A stretch of 64,000 bases of DNA from Rhizomicrobium sp. (GTDB taxonomy: Bacteria > Pseudomonadota > Alphaproteobacteria > Micropepsales > Micropepsaceae), in the NCBI GenBank assembly GCA_037200385.1, contig JBBCGL010000001.1, forward strand, positions 806,001 to 870,000, in the 5' to 3' direction. A program made the translations under genes and the position numbers. Positions 16,453-24,039 of this stretch are shown piece after piece. The notes beneath the pieces are model-generated. The model was given only the letters and a program-made list of their open reading frames with translations. It had not been told where the DNA came from and searched no databases. The number at the start of each line of letters is the position of its first letter. Position 1 is the stretch's first letter.

Positions 16453-18858
16453 CTAGAACCGCCACCAGCCGTCAAGGTGCACCGGCTTGAGCAGCCGCGG
16501 CCGCGCGAAATCGATCAGCCTGTCGCGCACCCGGCGGTTGAAGCTGCCGCGCGGAAAGCTGCCATTCCGGCGCCGTGCCCCGGCCGTCATGCCGGTGAGG
16601 ATCTCGATGGCGTCATCCACCGTTTCGACGGCATAGACCGCAAAACGACCCGAATGTGCCGCCCGGACGACCTCGTCCCGCAGCATCAGCGAGACCGCGT
16701 TGGCCTTCGGGATGATCGCACCATGCCCGCCGCGCAGCCCGCGCGCCGCACAGATGTCGTAGAAGCCCTCGATCTTCTCGTTCGCGCCGCCGATCGGCTG
16801 CATCTGGCCGTGCTGGTTGATCGAGCCCGTGATCGCGATCCCCTGCTTCACCGGCACGCCGGCGATCGCCGAGAGGATCGCGATCAGCTCGGCGGCCGAT
16901 GCGCTGTCGCCGTCGATCGGACCATAGGATTGCTCGAACGCCACGCTCGCCGAAATCGAAAGCGGCCGTCCGATCGCGTACGCGCCGTTCAGATAGCCGG
17001 ACAGGATCTGCATGCCTTTGACATGCGATGGGCCGCTGAACTTCGCGACCCGTTCGATATCGACGATCCGGCCTTCGCCCGGCGCGACTTGCGCCGTGAT
17101 CCTCGCCGGCATGCCGAAGGCAAAGCCCGCCGCGCTCAGAACGGTGAGGCCATTCACCTGGCCCGCCTTCGCGCCGTCCGTGTCGATGAAAAGGATGCGC
17201 CGCTGGATCAGCTCCTGTTCGAGCGCCTTGAGGCGCCCCGCACGATCTTCCTTCGCCGCCACGGCGCACGCGATATCCTCGGCCGCGATCAATGTGCGGC
17301 CTTCGAGGGCCGCATAGTGATCCCCCTCGCGAAGCAGATCGGCGAGCCGCCCGGTGCGGACCGAAATCTTCTCGGCATCGCCCGCCAGCCGCGAGGCTTC
17401 GTCGACCAGCCGCGCGGCGCCGCCGCGGTCCAGCTGCTTCAGCCCGTCCGCCCGGGCGATGGAGGCCATGGCCGCCATCAGCGCCGCGCAATTTTCATCG
17501 TCCCGCGCTGCCGTGGCCGAGAAATCCGCCTGCACCTTGAACAGTTCGGCGAAGTCCGGATCGATCTGGCAGAGCCGGTGATAGGCCCAGGCCTCGCCGA
17601 TCAGCACGATCTTGATATCCAGCGTCAACGGCTCCGGCTGCAACGTCACCGCCGGATTGCGGTCGAACACGTCGGCAAGGCTCTCGATCTTCACCCGCCG
17701 TGCCTTCAGCGCGCGCTTCAGGCATTCCCATGCCGCTTCCTGGCGGAACAGATCCATCGCGTCGATCAGCAGGAAGCCGCCATTGGCTTGATGCAATGCA
17801 CCCGCCCGGATGTGCCGGAAATCCGTCAACGCCGTCATCAACACCGGCACATGCTCGACCTTGCCGATCAGATGCGCGAGCGAAGGAAGCGCCAGCATCA
17901 CCACCGGCGCACCTTTGGCCATCGTGTGGTCGACCACGAGATTCACCTCATAGCGATAAAACGGCATGCCTTCGCGCCGAAGCCGTTCGTCTGCCTCGCC
18001 ACGTGCCAGAGCTTGCAGTGCGTCGACATGCGTCAGCACGTCCTTGTAAACGCAAGCAAGATGCCCATGCGCCTCGCGGTGCTGCGCGAAACTTTGCGCG
18101 AGCGGCGCGATGAGCCTGGCGATCTCGCGTTCGCCGCGTTCGCGATCCAGCGCCCGCACCTTCTCCACGATGCGCCGGCGCAGCCCGTCATTCTGCTCCA
18201 TCGCCTTGTCGAGCAGGCCGCGCAGTTCCGTCGCCTTTGCCGCCAACCGATCGCGCTCGAACTTCGGCAGGCGGCGGTAATCCTCGTCGGAGACCGGCAG
18301 TCCGTCGCGCATGGGCTTGAAGTCGAACCGCCCTTCGCCGCGCTCGACCAGTCCCAATCCCTCCGTCTCGGCGCTCTTTTTGAGCCCGAGCACTGCCGCC
18401 TCGGTGGCGCGATGGAATTCCTGCTCCAGCGCGGCGCGTTGCGCGCGATAATCCGGGCTGTCGAACAAGCGCGGCATCGCGCCTCTGAGCGCCGTCACGA
18501 ATTCCGCCAGCGCCGCCTTGAAGCGCGCCCCGTCTCCGGCGGCAAAGCGCAAGGCCTTCGGGCGATGTGGTTGCGCGAAGTCGTGGACATAAGCGACATC
18601 CGGCGGGGCCGGCATGGCCGCCGCCAGGCGCTCCAACGCCCGCTTCACCGCATCGCGCTTGCCGCTGCCGGGCTGGCCGCTGACGAAGATGTTGTAGCCG
18701 GGCTGTGCCATGCCCGCCCCGAAATGGAGCGCCCGCATCGCCCTCTCCTGCCCCACAGGACCGGTCGGCTCCCGCAGCTCGCCCGTCGTCTCGAAGGGCA
18801 GCCGCGCCGGATTGGTGACCAGTCGCAGCCTTTCCGCGTCCAGAGGCTTAACGCGCAT
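16453..18858 (-). CDS. Lon-type AAA+ protease (LonB/YcbZ-like, no LAN domain)
   Basis: 801 residues from ATG 18858 (MRVKPLDAERLRLVT), which has GTGGGGA upstream; an earlier in-frame Met gives an unlikely leader. It lacks the N-terminal substrate domain of classical Lon. Walker A is GQPGSGKR at 61-68, with Arg at the position normally Ser or Thr. A long coiled-coil insertion (about 170-290) precedes the Walker B region (GGFLLIDAMDLFRQEAAW). The C-terminal protease domain has the Ser-Lys dyad: Ser652 in DGDSASAAE and Lys695 in GGANEKIEG. It is probably a cytoplasmic ATP-dependent protease. Upstream of a tandem Usp gene, which suggests a stress operon. Confidence 0.9.
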   Translation of the reverse strand: MRVKPLDAERLRLVTNPARLPFETTGELREPTGPVGQERAMRALHFGAGMAQPGYNIFVSGQPGSGKRDAVKRALERLAAAMPAPPDVAYVHDFAQPHRPKALRFAAGDGARFKAALAEFVTALRGAMPRLFDSPDYRAQRAALEQEFHRATEAAVLGLKKSAETEGLGLVERGEGRFDFKPMRDGLPVSDEDYRRLPKFERDRLAAKATELRGLLDKAMEQNDGLRRRIVEKVRALDRERGEREIARLIAPLAQSFAQHREAHGHLACVYKDVLTHVDALQALARGEADERLRREGMPFYRYEVNLVVDHTMAKGAPVVMLALPSLAHLIGKVEHVPVLMTALTDFRHIRAGALHQANGGFLLIDAMDLFRQEAAWECLKRALKARRVKIESLADVFDRNPAVTLQPEPLTLDIKIVLIGEAWAYHRLCQIDPDFAELFKVQADFSATAARDDENCAALMAAMASIARADGLKQLDRGGAARLVDEASRLAGDAEKISVRTGRLADLLREGDHYAALEGRTLIAAEDIACAVAAKEDRAGRLKALEQELIQRRILFIDTDGAKAGQVNGLTVLSAAGFAFGMPARITAQVAPGEGRIVDIERVAKFSGPSHVKGMQILSGYLNGAYAIGRPLSISASVAFEQSYGPIDGDSASAAELIAILSAIAGVPVKQGIAITGSINQHGQMQPIGGANEKIEGFYDICAARGLRGGHGAIIPKANAVSLMLRDEVVRAAHSGRFAVYAVETVDDAIEILTGMTAGARRRNGSFPRGSFNRRVRDRLIDFARPRLLKPVHLDGWWRF

Positions 18859-19000
18859 CAAATCCCCACATGCGTCAGGGTTTTCCGCCCCTTTTCGGCA
18901 CGGATCCCCTGTTCCGGGAAGCGATCCTGCAAGCTCCAAGCCGCCCCTCGCGCACGCCGTCCGGTTTCGCTAAACCCGGCCTTCAACCCGTCAGGACCCG

Positions 19001-19588
19001 ATGCCCAAGGATCCCCCCCGCGCCTGGCAGCGCATGCTGAGCGGCCGCCGTCTCGATCTTCTCGACCCCTCGCCGCTGGACGTCGAGATCGAGGACATCG
19101 CCCATGGTCTGGCCCGGGTCGCGCGCTGGAACGGCCAGACCAAGGGCGATCACGCGTTCTCGGTGGCCCAGCATTGCGTCCTGGTCGAGCGCCTCACGGC
19201 GGATTTGCGCCCCGGCTTGACCCGGGAAGCCCGGCTGGCGGCTCTGCTGCATGATGCACCGGAGTATGTCATCGGCGACCTCATATCCCCTTTCAAAGTC
19301 GCAATTGGTATTGATTACAAAGCCTTGGAGAATAGACTTCAAGCAGCGATCCATCTCCGGTTCGGGCTGCCGGCAGCGCTGCCGCCGATACTCGGAAAGC
19401 TTTTCAAGAAGGCCGATCTGATGGCCGCCTATTTCGAAGCCACACAGCTTGCCGGGTTCGAGCTGGACGTCGCCCGCAAGCTCTTCGTCGTTCCACCGCC
19501 TGCCATGCGGGCCCCCCGACTGGTGCCTCTGGCGACCGCCGACGCTCAAGCCCAATTCCTGGACAGGTTCAAAAAACTGGCAGTCTAA
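19001..19588 (+). CDS. HD-domain phosphohydrolase (YfbR-like)
   Basis: 195 residues. HD-superfamily metal ligands are in order: the His of GDHAFSVAQHC, the HD pair in AALLHDAPEYVIGD, and the Asp of FKKADLMAA. The layout (RWNGQTKGDHAFSVAQHC ... LLHDAPEYVIGDLISPFK) matches the YfbR-like 5'-deoxynucleotidase group, which hydrolyses deoxynucleoside 5'-monophosphates. Many family members are annotated only as HD hydrolases, so the substrate is inferred. ATG 19001 has AGGA upstream. It is divergent from the Lon-like gene and 38 bases ahead of the tyrosine phosphatase gene, probably the first gene of a three-gene transcript ending with the NAD regulator. Confidence 0.88.
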   Translation: MPKDPPRAWQRMLSGRRLDLLDPSPLDVEIEDIAHGLARVARWNGQTKGDHAFSVAQHCVLVERLTADLRPGLTREARLAALLHDAPEYVIGDLISPFKVAIGIDYKALENRLQAAIHLRFGLPAALPPILGKLFKKADLMAAYFEATQLAGFELDVARKLFVVPPPAMRAPRLVPLATADAQAQFLDRFKKLAV

Positions 19589-19626
19589 AGCCTTCCTCCC
19601 GTCACCTTCCCGCGGTAGCAAGGACC

Positions 19627-20145
19627 ATGTCACGCATCCTCGTCACGCCGCTCTCCGCCGTCCCGGACACGATACGGCTGCACCGGCCGTCGCATCTGGT
19701 GACGTTGCTTTCGCCCGACCATATGATCGAGACCCCGGCGGGGTTTCCGCGCGAGCGCCATCTGCGCATCGGCATGAACGACATCATCGATGTTAGCGCT
19801 GGCGACACGCCGCCGGATCGCCGTCATGTCGAGTCGCTGCTCGATTTCGTCCGCGCCTGGTCGGCCGAGGACCCCATCCTGATCCATTGCTGGGCCGGGA
19901 TCAGCCGCTCCATGGCGGCGGCTTATATCGTCCTGTGCGACCGTCTGGGCCGCGGCAGCGAACTCTATGCCGCCAGGGCCATCCGGGCCCGAGCGCCGCA
20001 CGCCTACCCCAACGCGCTGCTCGTCCGGCACGCCGACGATCTGCTTGGCCGCCAAGGCCGTATGGTTGAGGCCATCAAGGACATCGGTGCCGGCAAGATG
20101 GTGGCCGAAGGCGAGCTTGTCGAATTTCCGCTGGTGGGCCTGTGA
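19627..20145 (+). CDS. Tyrosine/dual-specificity protein phosphatase-like protein
   Basis: 172 residues with a CX5R phosphate loop: HCWAGISRS, Cys88 to Arg94. The fold is the compact dual-specificity type, with the loop followed by a helix (MAAAYIVLCDRLG). An upstream Asp-rich turn (MNDIIDVSAGD) could supply the general acid. The physiological substrate is unknown; proteins of this alphaproteobacterial type may act on proteins or small phosphorylated molecules. Its TGA overlaps the GTG start of the NAD regulator by four bases, which couples the translation of the two genes. This arrangement is the main clue to function. Confidence 0.85.
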   Translation: MSRILVTPLSAVPDTIRLHRPSHLVTLLSPDHMIETPAGFPRERHLRIGMNDIIDVSAGDTPPDRRHVESLLDFVRAWSAEDPILIHCWAGISRSMAAAYIVLCDRLGRGSELYAARAIRARAPHAYPNALLVRHADDLLGRQGRMVEAIKDIGAGKMVAEGELVEFPLVGL

Positions 20146-21101
20146 GCGCGAAGCCGGAACACGTCGTCAGCATCGGACTGTCTGCCGCGATCGTCTCGGT
20201 CGCCGATGAGCGGCCCAGCGTCCTCATCGTGCGCCATCCGGGCGGTGAGGACGCCCTGCCCTTCGGTCCGTTCGATCCGCTGAACCACCGCACCCTCGAC
20301 AGCGGCTTGCGCAAATGGGTCGGCGAGCAGACCGCGCTCGATCTCGGCTACGCCGAACAGCTCTATACCTTCGGCGATCGCGGCCGGCACCTGCCGACGC
20401 CCGACGAAGGCGCCCGCGTCGTCTCGGTCGGCTATCTCGCGCTGACCCGCCAGGCCGGCGAGCGCAAAAGCCCCGATACGCAGTGGAGCGACTGGTATCG
20501 CTACTTCCCATGGGAGGACTGGCGCGACGCCAAACCGGCGGTGATCGACAGCGTCATCGCTCCTGCACTGCGCCAATTCGCGAAAGCCGCGACCGGCACC
20601 GAAGCGTCGGAGCAGCGCCGCGAGCGCATCCGGCTCTGCTTCGGCTTCGATGGACTCGCCTGGGACGAGGAGAAGGTCCTCGAACGCTATGAACTGCTCT
20701 ACGAAGCCGGCCTCGTGCGCGAGGCGATGCGGGACGGCCGTCTGCCGGCGAGCAAGACGCAACCTGCGCTCGGCGTCAGCATGATGTTCGACCACCGTCG
20801 TATCCTGGCGACCGCGATCGCGCGGCTGCGCGGCAAGATGAAATATCGCCCCGTCGTATTCGAGCTGATGCCGCCCGGCTTTACGCTCCTGGAGTTGCAG
20901 AGGACCGTCGAAGCGATCTCCGGCATCCGCCTGCACAAGCAGAATTTCCGCCGCCTGATGGAAGACCAAGGCTTGGTCGAAGGCACCGGAAGGTTTGCCG
21001 CCAAGGGACGCGGACGCCCGGCGGAGCTTTTCCGGTTCCGCCGTGAAGTCTTGCGCGAGCGCCCGGCACCCGGCGTGAGATTGCGGAGCCGCAAGGCATA
21101 A
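20142..21101 (+). CDS. NAD-biosynthesis transcriptional regulator, NadQ/NrtR type
   Basis: 319 residues with a GTG start at 20142 inside the previous stop. The N-terminal half (about 8-150) is a degenerate Nudix-like domain (VVSIGLSAAIVSVADERPSV ... WVGEQTALDLGYAEQLYTFG) without an intact GX5EX7REUXEEXGU box, so it is a sensor rather than a hydrolase. The C-terminal half has a winged helix (FTLLELQRTVEAISGIRLHKQNFRRLMEDQ). This architecture is that of NrtR/NadQ repressors of NAD genes. The nadABC operon starts 1.9 kb downstream behind two palindromes, which fits. Which NAD-related ligand it senses is not visible. Confidence 0.85.
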   Translation: MSAKPEHVVSIGLSAAIVSVADERPSVLIVRHPGGEDALPFGPFDPLNHRTLDSGLRKWVGEQTALDLGYAEQLYTFGDRGRHLPTPDEGARVVSVGYLALTRQAGERKSPDTQWSDWYRYFPWEDWRDAKPAVIDSVIAPALRQFAKAATGTEASEQRRERIRLCFGFDGLAWDEEKVLERYELLYEAGLVREAMRDGRLPASKTQPALGVSMMFDHRRILATAIARLRGKMKYRPVVFELMPPGFTLLELQRTVEAISGIRLHKQNFRRLMEDQGLVEGTGRFAAKGRGRPAELFRFRREVLRERPAPGVRLRSRKA

Positions 21102-21223
21102 GCAGTACGGACGGACCTCGGATGCAACCACAGCGTGCCAGGAGCCTGTAAAAGTGAATTAACCAGTACGCCGTAAAGTTCCGCAATCGTGACCGAAGAT
21201 GATGGCCTCGGGGCGGACGGCGA

Positions 21224-21778
21224 ATGGGACAAGCAAGGCTAAATCTGAAGAGCGTGACGACGCTGCTGGTCGACAGCGACCTGTTCACGCGCGGGCTGGT
21301 CGCGCAGATGCTGCGCGGCTTCGGAATGGATTCGCCGACGGTCTGCGAAAGCGGCGCGCAGGCCAGGCATCATCTCCTGCATCACTATGCGGATCTCGTC
21401 ATCCTCGAAGCCGACCTGCCCGATATGCCGAGCGCCGATTTCATCCGCTGGATCCGGCGCCAGGAGAAGAGCCCGTTCCGCTTCGTGCCGATCATCGCGA
21501 TGTCGGGCTATACCCAGCTTCGTCTGGTCTCGACGGTGCGCGACGCCGGCGCCAATCTCGTCGTCAAGAAACCCGTCTCACCGGCCGCATTGTACGACCG
21601 CATCGCCTGGGTTGCGCGAACCGCGCGGCCTTTCATCGAGGCGGGCGACTATATCGGCCCCGACCGGCGGTTCAAGGATACGCCGCCGCTCGATGGCGTG
21701 TTCAAGCGCGAAACCGACGAGGCGGCCAGCGGCAGCGATGCCTCCGGCGAGCCGGCGAAACTCGATTCAGCGGCATAG
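21224..21778 (+). CDS. Receiver-domain protein with Glu at the phospho-acceptor site
   Basis: 184 residues. A CheY-like receiver spans about 10-130: acidic pair Asp17 and Asp19 in LLVDSDLF, switch Ser in IIAMSGY, and the conserved Lys in VVKKPVS. The phospho-acceptor position, which should be Asp, is Glu62 (LVILEADLPD), often a phospho-mimic. No output domain follows; the C-terminal tail contains GDYIGPDRRFKD, a motif seen in alphaproteobacterial single-domain regulators of this kind. It is followed nine bases later by a helical hypothetical gene, a likely partner. ATG 21224 is chosen. Confidence 0.85.
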   Translation: MGQARLNLKSVTTLLVDSDLFTRGLVAQMLRGFGMDSPTVCESGAQARHHLLHHYADLVILEADLPDMPSADFIRWIRRQEKSPFRFVPIIAMSGYTQLRLVSTVRDAGANLVVKKPVSPAALYDRIAWVARTARPFIEAGDYIGPDRRFKDTPPLDGVFKRETDEAASGSDASGEPAKLDSAA

Positions 21779-21786
21779 GTGATCAC

Positions 21787-22320
21787 ATGGCGGGCAAGGC
21801 AAAAAAGAAGATATTCTTTCCGACGACGCGCCTTTCCGAACTCGCCGCTCGCAGCGGCGGCGTCGCGCGCGACGATGCGCTCGACGGCGCCTTGCGGACG
21901 CTGGAGTCGATGCGTGCCGAGGCTGACGCCCAGATCCGCGCGGCAATCGGCGCCATGGAAGGCGTGGTGTTCGCGCGCGCGGCCGGCGACACGCTCGGCG
22001 ACGACGAGATGCGTGCAATCCTGCGGCATGCCGATCAGGTCGTGACGCTCGCCGGCACGTTCTCTTACAATGCGCTGGACACGGCAGCGAAGAGCCTGTG
22101 CGACATCACCGACGGCATGCTGCGGGCCGGCATGCACGACCGCCAGCCGGTCGCGGTGCATGTGCAGACCATGCATCTGCTGGCGCCGGGTACCATGTCG
22201 CTTTCACCGGAGCACGCAGAGAGAATGCTGGGCGAACTAGCCAAGGTCACCAACCACTTCAATCTCGGTTCGCTCGGCACGGCGGCCGGCGACGGCGAAG
22301 AGGGCGTCGCTCTCGGCTGA
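21787..22320 (+). CDS. Conserved helical protein paired with the receiver gene
   Basis: 177 residues from ATG 21787, with AGGTGA just upstream. It begins with a basic segment (MAGKAKKKIFFPTTRLSELA) and is then almost wholly alpha-helical, with amphipathic stretches at about 30-60 (ALRTLESMRAEADAQIRAAI) and 85-130. No catalytic motif is visible. Close linkage to the receiver protein suggests it could be the receiver's binding target, in the way CheZ-like or other helical partners are; that is inference. It ends eight bases before the convergent end of the TolA-annotated gene. I do not recognise the family. Confidence 0.7.
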   Translation: MAGKAKKKIFFPTTRLSELAARSGGVARDDALDGALRTLESMRAEADAQIRAAIGAMEGVVFARAAGDTLGDDEMRAILRHADQVVTLAGTFSYNALDTAAKSLCDITDGMLRAGMHDRQPVAVHVQTMHLLAPGTMSLSPEHAERMLGELAKVTNHFNLGSLGTAAGDGEEGVALG

Positions 22321-22327
22321 GCCAAGG

Positions 22328-22813
22328 CTATTTCTGCCGGCGCAAGGCCCGTCTTGCGCGATTGCCCTTCTCTTCCAGCGCGCGCCGCCTTGCGGACCAA
22401 GCCTTGTCTTCCGCCGTCGCGCGCGCTGCGAGGGCCGCGCGCTGCTGCTCGAGCGCCCTCTGCTGTGCTTCATGTGCCGCTGCGGCTTGCGCCAGTGCAG
22501 CCTCCGCCCGTTCCGCCGCTTTGCGGACTTTTGCGTTTGTGCGTGGTTTCGGCTTGCGCTTGCTGCCCGGCAGCTTCGGCGGAGCGGCGTCCTCGGCGAA
22601 CGCACCTTTCGTGCCGACGGCCCGCTTCAACACGACGCCGGGCTTCGCCAGCGCAGCGTCGACGACGGCGGCATCCGACGCGACGTTCGCCAAGCCCTGT
22701 GCGAACAGGTTTTGATGGATGCCCCATGCCGCCAGCGCCTTGGCTTGCGACGACACGGCTACAGCCAGATCGTAAAAGCCAGACTGGGTCGTGAAGACCT
22801 TTAGACGCGGCAT
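22328..22813 (-). CDS. Conserved protein with Ala/Arg-rich coiled-coil tail
   Basis: 161 residues from the ATG at 22813. The N-terminal 60 residues (MPRLKVFTTQSGFYDLAVAV ... WGIHQNLFAQGLANV) form a compact domain often seen in Alphaproteobacteria. The rest is a low-complexity helical tail rich in Ala, Lys, Arg and Glu (about 85-161), which is why such proteins are often labelled TolA-like. No signal peptide or membrane segment is present, so a TolA role is doubtful. It is divergent from nadA across a 193-base region with the nad promoter signals and might share that regulation. Function unknown. Confidence 0.7.
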   Translation of the reverse strand: MPRLKVFTTQSGFYDLAVAVSSQAKALAAWGIHQNLFAQGLANVASDAAVVDAALAKPGVVLKRAVGTKGAFAEDAAPPKLPGSKRKPKPRTNAKVRKAAERAEAALAQAAAAHEAQQRALEQQRAALAARATAEDKAWSARRRALEEKGNRARRALRRQK

Positions 22814-22880
22814 ACCTGCGACAATGCGCGGCGATGGATTTTGTGCCGGTTTCCCTGGGTAAACCGCCGGTCGACAGCTC

Positions 22881-22908
22881 TTGACAGACTTATGCTCAGA
22901 TGTAGCAT
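22881..22908 (+). promoter_or_regulatory. Candidate sigma-70 promoter ahead of nadA
   Basis: A perfect -35 box TTGACA (22881-22886) is separated by 16 bases from TAGCAT (22903-22908), which matches four of six positions of TATAAT, facing nadA. The first operator-like palindrome lies between and over these boxes, so a bound repressor would block polymerase. The transcript would start near 22915, upstream of a terminator-like hairpin. Confidence 0.6.
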
Positions 22909-22909
22909 A
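22891..22909. promoter_or_regulatory. Operator-like palindrome 1 (candidate NadQ/NrtR site)
   Basis: TATGCTCA-GAT-GTAGCATA, with one extra complementary base on each side. The outer arms TTATGCT/AGCATAA are perfect, and the 8-3-8 layout equals that of palindrome 2. It overlaps the spacer and -10 box of the candidate promoter. Assignment to the regulator encoded at 20142-21101 is inference from gene context. Confidence 0.5.
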
Positions 22910-22924
22910 ACACCTTAATGACAC

Positions 22925-22948
22925 CCGGCCTTGAAGGCCGGTCTTTTT
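22925..22948 (+). terminator. Intrinsic-terminator-like hairpin between promoter and nadA
   Basis: CCGGCC (22925-22930), a five-base loop TTGAA, then GGCCGG (22936-22941) is followed directly by TCTTTTT. The polarity is for plus-strand transcription. No plus-strand gene ends here: the previous plus-strand gene stops at 22320. It therefore lies inside the nadA leader and could act as an attenuator or end a short leader RNA. Confidence 0.6.
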
Positions 22949-22958
22949 GCCCTACATA

Positions 22959-22977
22959 TATACTCAAAGTGAGTATA
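22959..22977. promoter_or_regulatory. Operator-like palindrome 2 (candidate NadQ/NrtR site)
   Basis: TATACTCA-AAG-TGAGTATA is a perfect 8-bp inverted repeat with a 3-base centre, 30 bases before the nadA ATG. Its right end contains TATAAA (22974-22979), which could be a second -10 box. It is the strongest palindrome in the region and the best candidate operator for NAD-responsive control of nadABC. Confidence 0.6.
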
Positions 22978-23006
22978 AAAGGCGAAGAGAAACAGGGAGC
23001 TACGAG

Positions 23007-24038
23007 ATGGGCGTCGAACTGGCCTACACCCCGGCGGTCGCGAAGGCGACGGACGCATTGTACCGCAAGGTCTCGCATGTGGTGCCGCAGATCGAATGGC
23101 CGGTCTTCGCGCCGGTCATCGCCGAGATCAACCGGTTGAAGGCCGAGAAGGGCGCGGTCATCCTCGGCCACAACTACATGACGCCGGAGATTTTCCATTG
23201 CGTCTCCGACTTCGTCGGCGACAGCCTGGCGCTGGCCCGCGAAGCCGCGCGCACCGATGCCAAGATCATCGTCCAGGCCGGGGTGCATTTCATGGCCGAG
23301 ACCTCGAAGATCCTGTCCCCCGAAAAGACGGTGCTGATCCCCGATCTGCGCGCCGGCTGTTCGCTCGCCGCCTCGATCACCGGCGCCGATGTCCGCCTGC
23401 TGAAGCAGAGATATCCCGGCCTGCCGGTGGTCACCTATGTGAACACCTCGGCTGATGTGAAGGCGGAAAGCGATGTGTGCTGCACCTCGTCCAACGCGGT
23501 CGCGGTAGTGGAGGAGATCGCGCGCGAATTCGGCACCGACACCGTGATCATGATCCCGGACAAATATCTCGCGCAGAATGTCGCCAACCTGACGGGCGTG
23601 AAGGTGATCACCTGGGAAGGCGCCTGCGAGGTGCATGAGCGCTTCACCGCCGCCGAGATCCGCGACTACCGCACCAATCATCCCGGCATCGTCGTCCTCG
23701 CCCATCCCGAATGCCCGCCGGAGGTCGTCGCGGAAGCCGATTTCGCCGGCTCGACCGCCGCCCTGATCGACTATGTCGGCACGCATCGTCCGCGCCGCGT
23801 GGTGATGGTGACGGAATGCTCGATGAGCGACAACGTCGCCGCCGAATATCCCGACCTCGAATTCATCCGGCCGTGCAATCTGTGCCCGCACATGAAACGC
23901 ATCACGCTCGACAAGATCCTGCATGCGCTGCAGACGATGACGTTCGAGGTCCAGGTCGATCCCGCCATCGCGGTGCGGGCCAAGAAGGCCATCGACCGCA
24001 TGCTTGCGGTCAAGCTGCCGATGAAGAAAGCCGCCTGA
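23007..24038 (+). CDS. nadA: Quinolinate synthase NadA
   Basis: 343 residues from ATG 23007, with GGGAG seven bases upstream. NadA condenses iminoaspartate with dihydroxyacetone phosphate to quinolinate, using an oxygen-sensitive [4Fe-4S] cluster. The three cluster cysteines are visible: Cys118 in DLRAGCSLA, one in VCCTSSN or VTECSMSDN, and one in [18 protein letters not shown] near residue 55 is the substrate-binding segment. It is the first gene of nadABC; nadB starts one base after its stop. Expression is probably repressed through the two palindromes just upstream. Confidence 0.97.
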   Translation: MGVELAYTPAVAKATDALYRKVSHVVPQIEWPVFAPVIAEINRLKAEKGAVILGHNYMTPEIFHCVSDFVGDSLALAREAARTDAKIIVQAGVHFMAETSKILSPEKTVLIPDLRAGCSLAASITGADVRLLKQRYPGLPVVTYVNTSADVKAESDVCCTSSNAVAVVEEIAREFGTDTVIMIPDKYLAQNVANLTGVKVITWEGACEVHERFTAAEIRDYRTNHPGIVVLAHPECPPEVVAEADFAGSTAALIDYVGTHRPRRVVMVTECSMSDNVAAEYPDLEFIRPCNLCPHMKRITLDKILHALQTMTFEVQVDPAIAVRAKKAIDRMLAVKLPMKKAA

Positions 24039-24039
24039 C

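Noticed and set aside
16477-19254. A 925-codon frame antisense to the Lon-like gene
   Set aside because: Same reason; it also crosses the start of the HD-domain gene.
22328-22813. TolA component of the Tol-Pal system
   Set aside because: The tail is Ala/Lys/Arg-rich, but there is no N-terminal membrane helix and no tolQ, tolR, tolB or pal nearby.
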